NCBI RefSeq assembly: GCF_910589235.1
Contig: NC_060955.1
Coordinates: 7,128,194-7,192,193, forward strand
Origin: Vespa crabro
Lineage: Eukaryota > Arthropoda > Insecta > Hymenoptera > Vespidae
Length of the DNA stretch: 64,000 nt
Reading direction: 5' to 3'
Shown: positions 48,759 to 60,743 of the stretch, piece by piece
Layout of the letters: every line of letters begins with the position of its first letter
Position numbering within the stretch: position 1 is the first letter of the stretch
Notes under the pieces: generated by a model
Told to the model about the DNA's origin: nothing
The model's database searches: none
Seen by the model: the letters and a program-made list of their open reading frames with translations, nothing else
Translations under genes and position numbers: made by a program

Positions 48759-49609
48759 CAGTATCCATCTTTTACTCACTTTCTTTTTTGGTAAGTATAA
48801 GGTCGAAGAAGAAAAAGGAAAAACAAAAAATAGAAAAAATCTTCGAGACCGAAATAAAACGTATCCATCATCATCTGTATGCAATGTCTGTCGATAAACA
48901 AGTCGTGAATAACGTTCATGAAGTATCTTTTTGTTTACCACCCTTTTTTCCGAATCATCCCTTCCCCTCCTCCCTCTCATTCCTTTTCCACCTCCTTTTT
49001 CTCCCTATCTCACGTTTATCTGCCGGAACAGAATTATCCTATCGATTCTTTAATGTATTCTTGAATGAAATCTCGAAGGATTTCTTTTAACACTTTATTC
49101 GACCATTTCTACACGCAATGAATAATCGGGGAAAACAAAAAAAAAAGAAAAAAAGAAAAACGAAACAAAATAAAAAATAAAAATAAATAGAAAATAATAA
49201 ACACGAAAGAAAGATAATTATTATAGTAATGTTTACTTGTTCACGTCCTTTGTAAATTGTTACGTCACTCTTACCAAAATGAAACTTTTATATATTTTGA
49301 TGGACACGATAATGCCTAGCGACAAAATGACATATTCAATTGTACGTGCAACAAACGAAATAATAATGTCGTGCGGGAGGGCTAACGAATGGTACGAAAG
49401 ATTGTCATTCTTAGCCACCTCACTCTCCTCTTGTAAAACCGCAGTTTCCTGTTCTCCTTCTTCCTAACAGTGACAACCACATTGTATAAGACATTTCGAC
49501 AAATTCGACGTTGCGTCAGTTATACCAAATGGAAAACTTTTATTTTCTATAGTCCCTTGCTGAAGTCCACGAGAGCTAAAGGTTTGCGGTTTTACGTCGA
49601 TGACAGGAT
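48759..49609. other. Non-coding spacer
   Basis: Purine-rich patch (48810-48840), pyrimidine-rich patch (48940-49010), A-rich run (49130-49200). No gene. Confidence 0.55.
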
Positions 49610-49920
49610 AACGGGTGAAAGAGGAAGAAAAAAAAAGAAAAAGAGTTAAAAAAAAAAAAAGAAAGAAAAAAGAGAGAGAAAAAAAACATGCTTTAACCGT
49701 TAAACCGCATCGGATGGGAGGAAAAAGGAAAGGAAAAAAAACGAAAAAAGCAAAAATAAATAAATAAAAACGACAAAAAAAGATAGGCAAAACGGAACAA
49801 AACAAAAAAAAACGAAAAAAAAAGAGCGAAGAAAATAAAAAAGACAAACGAACGAACATAGAGAGAACACAAAAGAAAAGAAAAAAATAAATAAAAAAGA
49901 GAAAAAAGGAAAGGACGAGG
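49610..49920 (+). repeat. T-poor, A-rich tract
   Basis: About 310 bp in which the plus strand is largely A with scattered G and C and very few T, apart from a short unique segment near 49690-49720. Repeated AAAACGAAAAAA and AAATAAATAAA words occur. It is too long and too mixed for a single poly-A tail. Confidence 0.7.
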
Positions 49921-50739
49921 ACGACAGGTGCCGACCTCGTGATCGCGAGTTTCGAACGTCGCCTACCGGAAAACTCGTTGCCCGGTTATCGGCTATCGTT
50001 GAAAGAGAGCTATGAAACGAGCAAACACGACGGACCATGACAAAAACGCGCAACTTGTAGCCTTGCCTTCGTGATTACTCCTTTGGGATAACGTAACGTC
50101 AATTACAACAGATGACGCGTGCGAAATACGATCAATGACCATAACGACGACGACTCAAACGTTAATATGAGTGCGTTCCTGACATAACAGTATAGTTAAT
50201 ATCGGCAATCTTGATTCTAACCAAAACTAGAACAGTAATAACGTGAATTCGGTCAGGATTCATACAGACAGTAACGGAATTCGGCGTCGCTCGTCTTTTC
50301 CGACGAGATTCGAAACTTCGACTAACGATAATGGAATCGTCATCTCATATCTTCCATATTGGATATGATAATACGTTTACAAACGGGAGATAAGACTTCA
50401 GATATTTAGTTAATCTAGAAAATCTTGAACGTATTATTCTGATTAAAATAATTTACGTACAAACGAATGTATGTACGTAAATTGAATATAATGTATCTTG
50501 AAAAATATACGAACATTGAATTTAGATGAATTTTTAAGAGTTTCAATAAAAAAATAAAAAAAAAAATAAAAAAAAAGAAAACTCGTAAAACTTTCATTAT
50601 TTCCTGAATATTAATACATCGTTTTGTAGTAAATATAATTGGGCGTTACAAGAAAGCTTATTAAACTATTTAATATTCAATTAGAGATCATTAACGATCA
50701 ATTAACGATGAATTGGTATTTTGTTTATATGTAAGCACA
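49921..50739. other. Non-coding spacer
   Basis: A CpG-containing stretch (49915-50330) with ordinary composition, then AT-rich sequence. No gene. Confidence 0.5.
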
Positions 50740-50772
50740 TTAGTATATATATATATATACATATATATATAC

Positions 50773-50803
<31 letters not shown>

Positions 50804-50815
50804 TATATATATGTA
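50740..50815. repeat. TA array with period-12 CATA substructure
   Basis: ACATATATATAT units recur about four times, giving a higher-order period on a TA background. Confidence 0.9.
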
Positions 50816-51519
50816 TTAGATATTGATTATTTCGAATATAGAATATCATGAAATATTAGACTCTATCGAATTTTCTGCATCTCGCACGACGATAAACCGA
50901 TTACGCAAACGAAACGTCTGACGAACAGATCCGACGTCCGAAAACGTCTACAAATAATCCAAGCAATCCATCTATTGTTTTCCTTCTAACACCACATATG
51001 TATATATTCCTCTTATTTTCTCGACGAAAATAGTTTTCCAGCGTTCGTAAATCTTTTATCAAAGCAATACTCAGACAGATTCGTTGTTCATTATACGATT
51101 ATATTAATTAAAATTTTTAATCTAAATTTAAACATTTTTATCACTTTTTAACATTTTTACAGTGTTCTCTTTCTCTCTCTCTCTCTCTTTATCTCTTTTT
51201 GAATAAAAAGTGATAAATAATCTCGCAGGAAACAAAAACACGTCTATGCGACGAGGAAAATTATTATTCTCCCATGACCAAAACATATCATATGATCTAC
51301 CCTTCGTTATGGATGAAAATCATCGGCAGACCTACGAACACATAAATGAATGAATAATCAGTCGAATAAATATATATTCGCCGTCGTTTCGAAGCACACG
51401 ATACTCACATAGAAATCGGTGTTTGTTCGATGTCAGTGAACTCAGGACGAGTTATGAGTATACATACATCGAGCGATGCATTCGCACGACATTCGTTTCC
51501 TGTGTACGCAAAATACACG
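50816..51519. other. Non-coding spacer
   Basis: Mixed and AT-rich sequence with a short CT array at 51170-51190. No gene. Confidence 0.55.
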
Positions 51520-51528
51520 TATATATAT

Positions 51529-51580
<52 letters not shown>
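51520..51580. repeat. (TA)n microsatellite
   Basis: TA array with one TAGA interruption near 51530. Confidence 0.96.
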
Positions 51581-51582
<2 letters not shown>

Positions 51583-53172
51583 TTTGTTAGTCATAACTGG
51601 AGGGAATTCCTTATGGTCTTGAAATAATTAATAATTATTTCTGAAATAATCTGAAATATCTGACTTTTTTTCTTCAAAATAGTCCGATATTTTTAAATAT
51701 CACGATATTAAAAAAAGGAAACATAAAAAATATTTTATAGACTTTTTATATAGAAAACAGAATAAAAATGAAAATTTCGAAAAATTAAAATAATCGAACT
51801 AATTATTTTGTATAATATTGACGAAGTATCGATAATAAAATGTTTCTCAATAAACTAATGCTACACTAATATAACGTATATCTTTTCATTCGAGTATTCG
51901 TTAATAGAGATATTTACATAACAATATTGTATCTTTGATAGAAACATTGATATTGTTTTTTCTGATAAGAAAGCAAATACGTAGAAGCGCATGAATAAAC
52001 GATGAAAGGAATCGATATCGCTATCTTTTTATCATACCATCTTATTTTATCTAACATTCGTAAACAACGACATACAAAATACAAAAGAGTCTTGACGATG
52101 ACCTACTTTTCATTAGCGCGCACGAGTATACTTCGTTATCAAAATCACATTTTCGTTAGACAATCCGAACAAGTCGGAGAAAACTCAACATGATCCATCC
52201 ACTCACCCAACTCCTCCTTTACTTCCTTCATTATTATTTCTCCTAGTATCATTCGAAAGACAGTCACGATGCCGTAATTTATGAATGTCGCAATGCGACA
52301 AATGTCGAAATATTCTATTTTAAATTATGAACCAATGATATTGAAGCTCTTACCTTGGTCTATATTACGTATAATAATGTATACAATACACAACAGTATA
52401 TTTTGATGTTGTTTATCAATAAACAAGATGTCTTTAAGGAAAACTAATTTTAAAGAAAAATTATTCCATCGATGTATCCAACTTTTCAAAACTATAACTT
52501 TTAACTAAGAAACGAAAACCAGATATCACTATCATTCACTCATAAACAAACTTTTTAAATATTCCTACTTAAATGCTATACTCTCTATATACATACATAT
52601 ACATGGATATGTCTATTTCCTTTTGAGAAAGGCCAAAGTTTTATTTAAGTTAATTTAAAAGTAGGTGCGAACTAACAGACAAACGGAAATAACATATTAA
52701 TAAAACATTATACCTGATCCGAAAAGATTTACACCTGTAAATCGAATCGGATAAACTTTATTGTAATATCACGTTTATATTCATTTAATTTTCTTATAAA
52801 ATATCTCTACGCTAATATGAAAAATGAAAGAATTTCATTGAGCCGAGTTAAATGCGATCTTTAACGCTGTTAATTTCGTAGGATCAAACAAAAGAAAAAA
52901 GAAAAAAAAACATAAAAGAAAAAGAAAAAAAAATTCGAGGAAAAGGGTCGACTAATGCAATAAACGAAACTAGAGGAGAAAAAGATGGGAAATAAAAAAC
53001 GATTCGATAGTCGGACTAGTACTGAACGCCTTTGGTAGAACGAGATACAAAAGGTACGCAGTAGGTTGCATAAGAAGTAAAAAAAAGGATAGAGCAGACG
53101 ACAGTAAAAGTTACAAATCGTCGGACGGACGTTTTCATCGTGAAAGGGAGGTCGACGGCTAAAGGATAGGAC
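51581..53172. other. AT-rich spacer without notable repeats
   Basis: About 1.6 kb with few simple repeats, the longest array-free AT-rich stretch in the window. It becomes purine-rich after 52890. No gene, RNA or element is recognised. Confidence 0.55.
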
Positions 53173-53175
53173 GAA

Positions 53176-53240
<65 letters not shown>

Positions 53241-53250
53241 AAGAGAGAAA
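53173..53250. repeat. (GA)n microsatellite
   Basis: GA array with AAAG breaks. Confidence 0.95.
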
Positions 53251-53558
53251 CAAGTTGGAGATTCTGAAACGCGTGTCCGTTCATTCTAGACGCTCTTAGC
53301 CCGTCCAACCAAGTCGGTTTACCTCTTTTCCACTTGTCGTAGTCCTGCCAACTGGCTACGAGGAGAACTAGGAAGAGTAGAATGTAGAAAATGAGTAGGA
53401 GTATCGTCGTTGCAACGTAACACACACGTGAGAAACACGGAAGAGAGAACTACAAGAATGAGCACTCGACGATGTACACGCGAAAATTCATCCTCCATCC
53501 CACTTTACCGAACGACTCGTATATACTTCATATACGAGCATATATGTACAGAGGTTTA

Positions 53559-53580
53559 TATACAGGGTGAACCAAATAAA
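53559..53580. other. Possible solitary transposon end
   Basis: TATACAGGGTGAACCAAAT resembles the ACAGGGTG-type ends seen on many insect DNA elements. I find no matching inverted end within about 600 bp, so it is at most a truncated remnant. Confidence 0.2.
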
Positions 53581-54210
53581 CTCATACATGTGTTATTTTA
53601 AATTATTAGAAATAGTCAATCGAATTCTTTTCTTTTTCTTTTTCTTTTTCTTATTGAAAATCAAATACAGCAGGGATAGTTAATTGTTTAAGAATGTAGA
53701 TCATTTTGATAGGGAGGAAAATTTTTTATCTTTTCATTTCCAAGAACAATTTAATAATGCATACATTTTCAAAAGTAACGAGAAATCCTACTAAATTCCT
53801 ATATCTGACGATACTTTCATTATTTACATTTAATTTAAGGAGAGGAAAATAATTTGATCTTCTTAATCATTCCAAAGAAAATAATTTGTAAAACATCACT
53901 TGGCCGATCCTATACATAACTTCCTTCCTCTTCTTATCAATAGAAAAGGAAAAAACGTAAAAGGTAACATTATCCGTTTCTCTTTTTCCATTCTGTTTCC
54001 TTGTATTTTTTACCCTTGCCATTCATTGTTTTTCGTTCCTCTCATTCGAAATTGTTCTACATCTCCGTTATTCCTCAGTCTCTTCCTCAATTCTTTCTTT
54101 ATTTCTTTTTTCTCTCTTTCTTTCTTTCCTTTTCTGTCTTTGTCCTTCTACGTTTCATCTCTCCATTCTATTTTCTATTTTTCTCTTCGAATGGTAACAG
54201 TTGGCGAAAA
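53581..54210. other. Non-coding spacer
   Basis: AT-rich, then pyrimidine-rich (53970-54190). No gene. Confidence 0.55.
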
Positions 54211-54247
54211 AGAGAGAAAGAGAGAGAAAGAAAGAAAGAGAGAGAGA

Positions 54248-54283
<36 letters not shown>

Positions 54284-54430
54284 AACGGCGATGTTTCAAC
54301 GAGTACCCGCGAAGCATTCTATCTCATTTACATGTGTATCTGCAAATGCATTACTATGAAGGAAGAAAAAAGGAAAAAGAAAAAAAACGAAAGATAGAGA
54401 GAGAAAGAGAGAGAGAGAGAGAGAGGGAGG
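54211..54430. repeat. Two GA arrays
   Basis: GA/AAAG/GATA array at about 54211-54283 and a second GA array at about 54393-54430, with unique sequence between. Confidence 0.93.
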
Positions 54431-54741
54431 AAGAAGTAGTGATAGAGAAAGAAAAAAAGATGAAACAAAGTAACCACTATACACTTTTCCGTAACTTCGC
54501 CTATGTCTGTCAGAAGCACCAGAGCCTTTTTTAAATTTATATAGTCTGCGCATGCATATACATGCGTGTTGAGTAATGCGAAAAAATAATTAAGCTGGCT
54601 AGCTCTTTGAAGCCAAATAGTAATCAGTTCGTAAAGTTGCGCGGTTTTACTTATTCGAATATAACATTTCTTTCTTTTTTTTTTCCCTCCAATTATACTT
54701 ACTTACCTGACTTTATATTTTTCATATGAAAGACATAAGGA

Positions 54742-54869
54742 AAAAGTTATATGTAAATAATACTTTATATGCTAATATGCTTTGTTAATTATAATTGTTA
54801 TAAATAAAAGTTATATGTAAATAATACTTTATATACTGATATCCTTTGTTAATTATGATTGTTATAAAT
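54742..54869. repeat. 64-bp direct tandem duplication
   Basis: Copy 1 (54742-54805) and copy 2 (54806-54869) begin AAAAGTTATATGTAAATAAT and differ at 4 of 64 positions by my alignment. There is no spacer. The unit is AT-rich, with no coding sense and no simple-repeat structure, so this is a segmental micro-duplication or a two-copy minisatellite. Confidence 0.92.
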
Positions 54870-55607
54870 TAATATATTTAATAATTCTTAATTTCTTCAA
54901 GTCTGATAAGTGACGTGACATTTTAAATTAGAGCAAAATTAAAAAGATATGCGAAGGTAGCATTAACGATTAGATATAAATTATATTTCGACGTACGAAA
55001 GAATTTTTGAATTTCATGATTTATCTCGTTCAATGAGCACATGAAATTTTTCAGGCGACAAAATACGTGAGATAGAAAAAGAAAGAAAGGAATAATACAA
55101 ACGAGAGAGTTGGCTCATTTACGAAAGCGATTCCTTGACAAAATGCGTTTTCTTTCTCTCTCTCTCTCTCTCTTTCTCTCTACCTGTCTATCTATCTATT
55201 TATTTGTCTCTTTTTTATTCGATGAAATCTTTTTCCCATTCGTCGTAACGAGTTGGAGAACGAAAAGAATCGTGAATCCTCATACGAATAGTATCTTTTA
55301 CTCGTTTTACGTGTATGTATTTACATACTACTCCTTCGCAATTTCGAATTCGTAACAAATTCGATTTATACTTGATAAAAATTCCACGAGGTCTTTGAAG
55401 ACAAGTTCTCGTTACATTTTTTACTATCGATCTGTCACACCTTTTTAGATATCTCATTTTTAAATTATACCGACGTTCTCTCACAAAAATACTACTTTTA
55501 AATTTGAGTTGTTTTACATTTTCATTTATCTTGAAATTGCGCATTATGTTTACCTTTCTCTTTTTTTATTTTTTTATAATTTTATATTAAATATTTTTGT
55601 AAATATT

Positions 55608-55609
<2 letters not shown>
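54870..55609. other. Non-coding spacer
   Basis: AT-rich sequence with a short CT array at 55155-55181; the minus frame 55544-55215 shows no recognisable motif. No gene. Confidence 0.55.

Positions 55610-55645
<36 letters not shown>
55610..55645. repeat. (TA)n microsatellite
   Basis: Pure TA array. Confidence 0.96.
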
Positions 55646-55647
<2 letters not shown>

Positions 55648-55789
55648 ATATCGCATATATCTTAGTTAGGTAAATTTAATTAAAATCAGTTATACTCATG
55701 TTAGTCCTAATGTAATTTCATACCTAAAAGATCTTACTACGCTATTACAAACTATACTCCTATCTTCTCTCTTTCTCTCATCCTTTCTC

Positions 55790-55795
55790 TGTCTC

Positions 55796-55826
<31 letters not shown>

Positions 55827-55838
55827 CTTTCTCTCTCT
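55790..55838. repeat. CT array with period-10 TTTC breaks
   Basis: CTCTCTTTCT units recur four times at regular spacing. Confidence 0.92.
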
Positions 55839-56174
55839 GTCCTTCTCTTCCTCACCATCTCGAAAGTAGATGGATGCTCGACCGCAGTGAAGCTTAAATT
55901 ATATGTACTTGCCTTACGAGCTTCTTCCCAACATAGTTTGACCGTACCAATAGAATTTCCGACTCTTCCTTTTTCTTCGAAATTTCACCAACTCTAACGA
56001 ACGTTTAAACTTACATTTAATTTATTAATTAATTAGATACTCTCAATGAGCTCGGAATATTTTCATGGAAAAAAAAAAGCAATAAGTAAAAGAAAGAAAA
56101 ACAAGGGTATACAAATTAATCGTTACCAAGAGTAAACAAGTCACCGAGTATATTATTAATATTTCACAAGAAGC

Positions 56175-56364
<190 letters not shown>

Positions 56365-56728
56365 GTTATCATTATGTATATTTAGAAATTTTGCATCTGC
56401 TATTTCATTTAAAGTAAGCAATATTCTTACAAAAATAGCTCCATTTCGATTATCTGGAAAGAACGAACAAACGAGAAGTGAACTCTCACTTTAATTTTAT
56501 CTCACCGATTACAGGAAGAAAGTCTCTTCTTCTTCCAACTTCTCTTTCTCTTCCTTCTCCTCCTTTTCCTAATTTCTTTCGTGCGAAACGAAAAGTACCT
56601 GGATTGCGTCTAATACGCACGAGCGAGTAGCGGGTAAACTTTACGCGTTGGTATAATTAGTAGTCGGCCGAATGGTAGAACAGTAAATGCAATGGTAAGG
56701 AGCGAAAGCGAAAGAGAGAGATATAGAG

Positions 56729-56733
<5 letters not shown>
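56365..56733. other. Non-coding spacer
   Basis: AT-rich, then pyrimidine-rich (56515-56580) and mixed. No gene. Confidence 0.55.

Positions 56734-56770
<37 letters not shown>
56734..56770. repeat. (GA)n microsatellite
   Basis: Pure GA run. Confidence 0.95.
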
Positions 56771-56774
<4 letters not shown>

Positions 56775-57056
56775 AGAGAGAAGAGGAAAGAACTTTCGAC
56801 AGAGAGGTAGAAAGGTACCCGTGGTATTTGGAAAACGAGAGTAGTAATTCGTTTAGTGAAGGAGAATAAGACGGAGGAAGGGAGGATGGGAGACAATATG
56901 TCTTAGCATAAGGATTGCTGGAAATAGGGAAGGAAATCGGAGGTTGTAATAGAGGAGATGAGGAGAGAGACGGAACAGTAGTTAAAGTAGCACGTGCATA
57001 AGAGAAGATCGAGAAGAGGAAAGTTGCATATGCCGCGAGAAGAGACAGAGACAGAG

Positions 57057-57058
57057 AG

Positions 57059-57101
<43 letters not shown>
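57057..57101. repeat. (GA)n microsatellite
   Basis: GA array with a preceding GGGGAGA. Confidence 0.96.
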
Positions 57102-57104
<3 letters not shown>

Positions 57105-57355
57105 GAGAAGCAACCGTTGCAGCACTACATTTCGATTAAACTTCTCAGACGGTAGGAATTATCGTCTTGGCGTGATCGCGTCGCCGAGCATAATTCGTAA
57201 GGGCTAGTTATATGCGATCACGGTTGCCGGTACGCGAAGTAATGATGCCTCCTCGGTATTCCTCAGTTCCGTTGCATGTTCGTGTTCTACGTGCGAAGTA
57301 CCTGGGACGGACCGATCAAGATTATAAAAGAAAGAGAAGAGAGGAAAAAAGAGAA

Positions 57356-57357
<2 letters not shown>
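57102..57357. other. Mixed-composition spacer
   Basis: Repeat-free, CpG-containing sequence between two GA arrays; no recognisable gene. Confidence 0.5.

Positions 57358-57402
<45 letters not shown>
57358..57402. repeat. (GA)n microsatellite
   Basis: Pure GA run. With 56734 and 57057 it makes three same-strand GA arrays within 670 bp, mirroring the CT triplet at 36.6-37.2 kb. Confidence 0.96.
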
Positions 57403-57403
<1 letters not shown>

Positions 57404-57758
57404 TAAGAAAGGCAGCAATGAAAAGAGGCATCATGGGAGACACTTTCGGTCGTTACGACTCTTCTAATAGACGAACCCCCGGAGCTGTAACGAGCATCTC
57501 CCACTTCTTCGGTTCTCGTGAAGATACAGCAACTTCAACTTCTTCGCTCCTTGTCCAGACGTAACATTTCTCACTACTACGATCTTCTTCTACAATCGAA
57601 GCATCTCTCTCGATCCATCGAACATGGTCCATCGAACAAATTGAAATTACTTTAGTCTATTTGAAAGATCGTTCGTAGAAAGAACGAGTTGTCACTTTCG
57701 AATTCGATCATCGAATTCGTTTATGTTCGATATTGAGAACACAATCTCTCCTCTCTTG

Positions 57759-57760
57759 CT

Positions 57761-57814
<54 letters not shown>
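57759..57814. repeat. (CT)n microsatellite
   Basis: Pure CT run in the opposite orientation to the three preceding GA arrays. Confidence 0.96.
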
Positions 57815-57816
<2 letters not shown>

Positions 57817-58654
57817 ATCACCTTCCGACTATTTTCACAAGTGGACGAATACGAAATATGGTTAAATAAATCGGAAAAAAAATCTTGAAAATGTGCTCGT
57901 TATATAACCGTCCGTGAACCATTATAACAATGACACCGCTTGTGTTGCGTCCTCAAAACATGATTATAATATACCTTTGATATGGGAAGTAAACATTACA
58001 GAAAGAGATAGAGAAAGAGAGAGAGAGAGAGAGAGAATACGTTCAAGCGAGACAATGTTAATGCTTGAACTTAAAATAGATGGAATCATTCGAATTACGT
58101 TTCTAATTCTCTCTCTCTCTTTCTCTCTCTCTCTCACTTTTTATCGTTAAAAAAGATCGTTCGCTGTGGCAACAAAGTGGGTAGTTTCAGCAACAGAATT
58201 TGCCTAGGTAAAACGACACGGTCAGATAGAAGTATCTCTTAAAAAAGAACCACGTTATAGTAACGATTATACGTGCGCAAGTCTTTAGTTGCCCAAACGT
58301 TACAGCAGAAACTATACCTTTGTCTTTTTCTTTCCTTTTTTCCTTCTCTTCATTTTTTTTTTCTTTATTTGTTTCTTCCTTTTTTCTATTTTTTTTTTTC
58401 GTTACTCCGACGAAAAGTCTATCTTTACGATCATGGGCTGATAGGATTGAAGGCAAGGTGGTAGTCTCGTATATAATATAATAGCTTCTACTAACGATAG
58501 TGACTTACTGTATACAACGTAATACTCTCTGTAATACCTTTTGGCAATAGCACAACCCGTTGTAAACTCCGAATGGAGAAACGATAAAAGCTCTAGCACG
58601 AGGAATAAGATAGCGCAATAAAAGTGAAAACATCAGACCCACTTTCTTTCTCTT

Positions 58655-58686
<32 letters not shown>

Positions 58687-59441
58687 CCTCTTTCTTTCTC
58701 TTTCTTTTTCTATCTCTATCCTTCTATCTTTATCCGACTCGTTTTACCGTCGACGATAAGAAAATTGTAAGGAGACGAAGTCGATGCGAAAATAGAAAAG
58801 ATTCTTCGTATCGCGCGTGTCCCGGTGTTACACTTGCCGAATTCCCGCGCGAGTGCTTTCCTTTTAGTGTGAAAAAGAAAAAGAGAAGAAGAAAGAAGAG
58901 GAAGAGGAAGAGATGGAGGAAGAGGAGTGAGAAATGACTTTTCTCGAACTTGAAATACAACGAATACGATCTTCCGATGCTGATATTGGGAGTTGCTGCA
59001 GGAAAAGGAAAATTTTCTATTTCTCTTTAACGACAACGAAGAGAGGAAAGAGAAAGAGAGAAAGAGCAATGACCTCGGTACGAGAAAAATATTAAAAAAA
59101 ATGTTTGGTCTATTTTGTTCCGTTAATAAGCCAACGTCGATCGATTATATACTATATATAAAAGAGTAAAAAAGGAGAAAAAATAAATGAAAAAAAAAGA
59201 TATAAAAAAGAAATAACAGGACCAATGGTCGTGGTAGGTGGACGAGCAAAAGTCCTCGCAAATTTTACGATCGTTTCGGGCAACTGCCTGGGTTCTCGTA
59301 TTTTGCCATTTTTCTTTTTCTTCCTTCCCGTTTGCATTTTCCACAAGTTTCTCTTCTAGGACGATGGCAATGCCAATGTCGGTAGAATACGCTTTCTCTT
59401 TCCTTCTCTTGCATGCAGGTGTGAAAATCGACGAGAATAAA
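57815..59441. other. Spacer with small arrays
   Basis: GA at about 58003-58036, CT at 58108-58137, CT/TTTC at 58640-58705, and purine-rich sequence at 58873-58930. Frames in 58400-58600 and 59123-59533 have no known motif. No gene. Confidence 0.52.
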
Positions 59442-59456
59442 GATATATATATATAA

Positions 59457-59505
<49 letters not shown>
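59442..59505. repeat. (TA)n array
   Basis: TA array with two AAATATATA variants at its left. Confidence 0.96.
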
Positions 59506-59507
<2 letters not shown>

Positions 59508-59828
59508 TCTATTTCTCTAATGCATAGTTTCAACGAGTAACGATACTCTTTCGTTTCTCTTCATTCTTGTGATATTACTTCCGTCTTCCTCGTATTATTC
59601 AAATTTGGATTTATATAATTTATTTCAAAGTAGCAAGTTCTCAATGGTTGCGCATTACAAGTTGCAACGGCTGAACGAATAATAACAAAATTCGTTCCGT
59701 TTGCCGGCGGAAAGTCGAATAAGGGAACTTTTTCCAAAGGCTGCTCTCTCCCGTATAAAATATCGCGCATAGAGGGGTGAAATTCTAGCGAATAAAAAGC
59801 CAGGGAGAATTTTTCGTTATCCACAGCA

Positions 59829-59922
59829 ATGGTACCCAAGGTGGTATTGGTGTTAGTCTTGGGTGGCGATGTTGATGTTGGTGTTGGTGGTAGATGTAGT
59901 GGTAGTAGTGGTGTACCGAGGA
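59829..59922. repeat. Cryptic GGTGTT/GGT repeat
   Basis: GGT, GTT, GAT and GTA triplets recur with G/T strand bias. On the minus strand, in the open frame 59968-59561, they read as a Pro/Thr/Ser/Asn-rich stretch. The remainder of that frame is protein-like in composition but matches nothing I know. Confidence 0.75.
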
Positions 59923-60083
59923 AATGAAAATTCGCTCGACGGTAGCACCCCACGTGGCGCAACACCATCCGAAAATTTTCGCGGGAGACCCTAATTTATG
60001 GATCTAACTCGAGCTTCTATTGTTGCCGTTCTCTTCTCTACTCTTTCCTTCGCCACAACCAAGCTTCTCTCTTTTTCTTTTTA

Positions 60084-60136
<53 letters not shown>
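60084..60136. repeat. (CT)n microsatellite
   Basis: CT array with one TTTC break. Confidence 0.96.
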
Positions 60137-60140
<4 letters not shown>

Positions 60141-60710
60141 CAACGACAATTCGTTACTCAAGGGATTAGAACGAATGTTCGTGCGTGCCGAATCTGGCCC
60201 GTGCCGTGCGTAGGATTATAGTACAATATGAGAGAGGGTGAAGATGAAAAAAAAAGGAGTAGAAAATTAAAAATTAACTCTGTGCGCATGATATGCGTCA
60301 TAGTTCCGACATTATTTCTTTTACGGAACTGCTTAATCGAATTCTTTATTCGAATTAATTGAAATTTAAACTGTCGCATACATAGTTATAACGGCATACA
60401 TATATATAGTTCCTTTTATATTACATCTCTAAGTTTCTTTTTAAATTAAATTGTTTTCTTTTCTTTTCTTTTTCTTCCTTTTACGTTCAAGAACGTAGTC
60501 GTTCTACCTAACCTAACCAAAATAATCATCGACGAAAGAGAAGGGGAGAAAAAGAAAAAGGACTTAAAAGTTTCGGAAGAGAGGCGAGTATTTCGCTCGT
60601 GTCGAAATACTTGGCCTAAAATAAGGAGTTCGAGTATCGCCCTAGGCTAGGTAATGGACTCCGAAAGAGAGAGAGAGTCTAAGTTTTTGTAACGACTCAT
60701 GCTTCTGCAG
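60137..60710. other. Spacer ahead of the possible microexon
   Basis: Mixed and AT-rich sequence. A palindrome ACGTTCAAGAACGT (60483-60496) contains nTTCnnGAAn, the core of a heat-shock element. CCTAACCTAACC nearby is too short to be telomeric repeat. No gene. Confidence 0.5.
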
Positions 60711-60743
60711 GCACGCAAATGTTTGGATTACGCGGAACAAAAG
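60711..60743 (+). CDS. Possible 33-nt microexon
   Basis: The 33 nt are bounded by a good acceptor (ATGCTTCTGCAG just before 60711) and a good donor (AAAG|GTAAGA, GT at 60744). The length is a multiple of three and one frame reads ARKCLDYAEQK without a stop. An in-frame TAA at 60690-60692 means the exon cannot extend far left in this frame. I cannot assign a family. It could be an alternative cassette exon of a gene spanning this region, or a chance pair of splice words; one such pair is not improbable in 64 kb. Confidence 0.25.

Noticed and set aside
60508..60522. CCTAACCTAACC, resembling the insect telomere repeat
   Set aside because: Only about two and a half units; far too short for telomeric sequence and common by chance.
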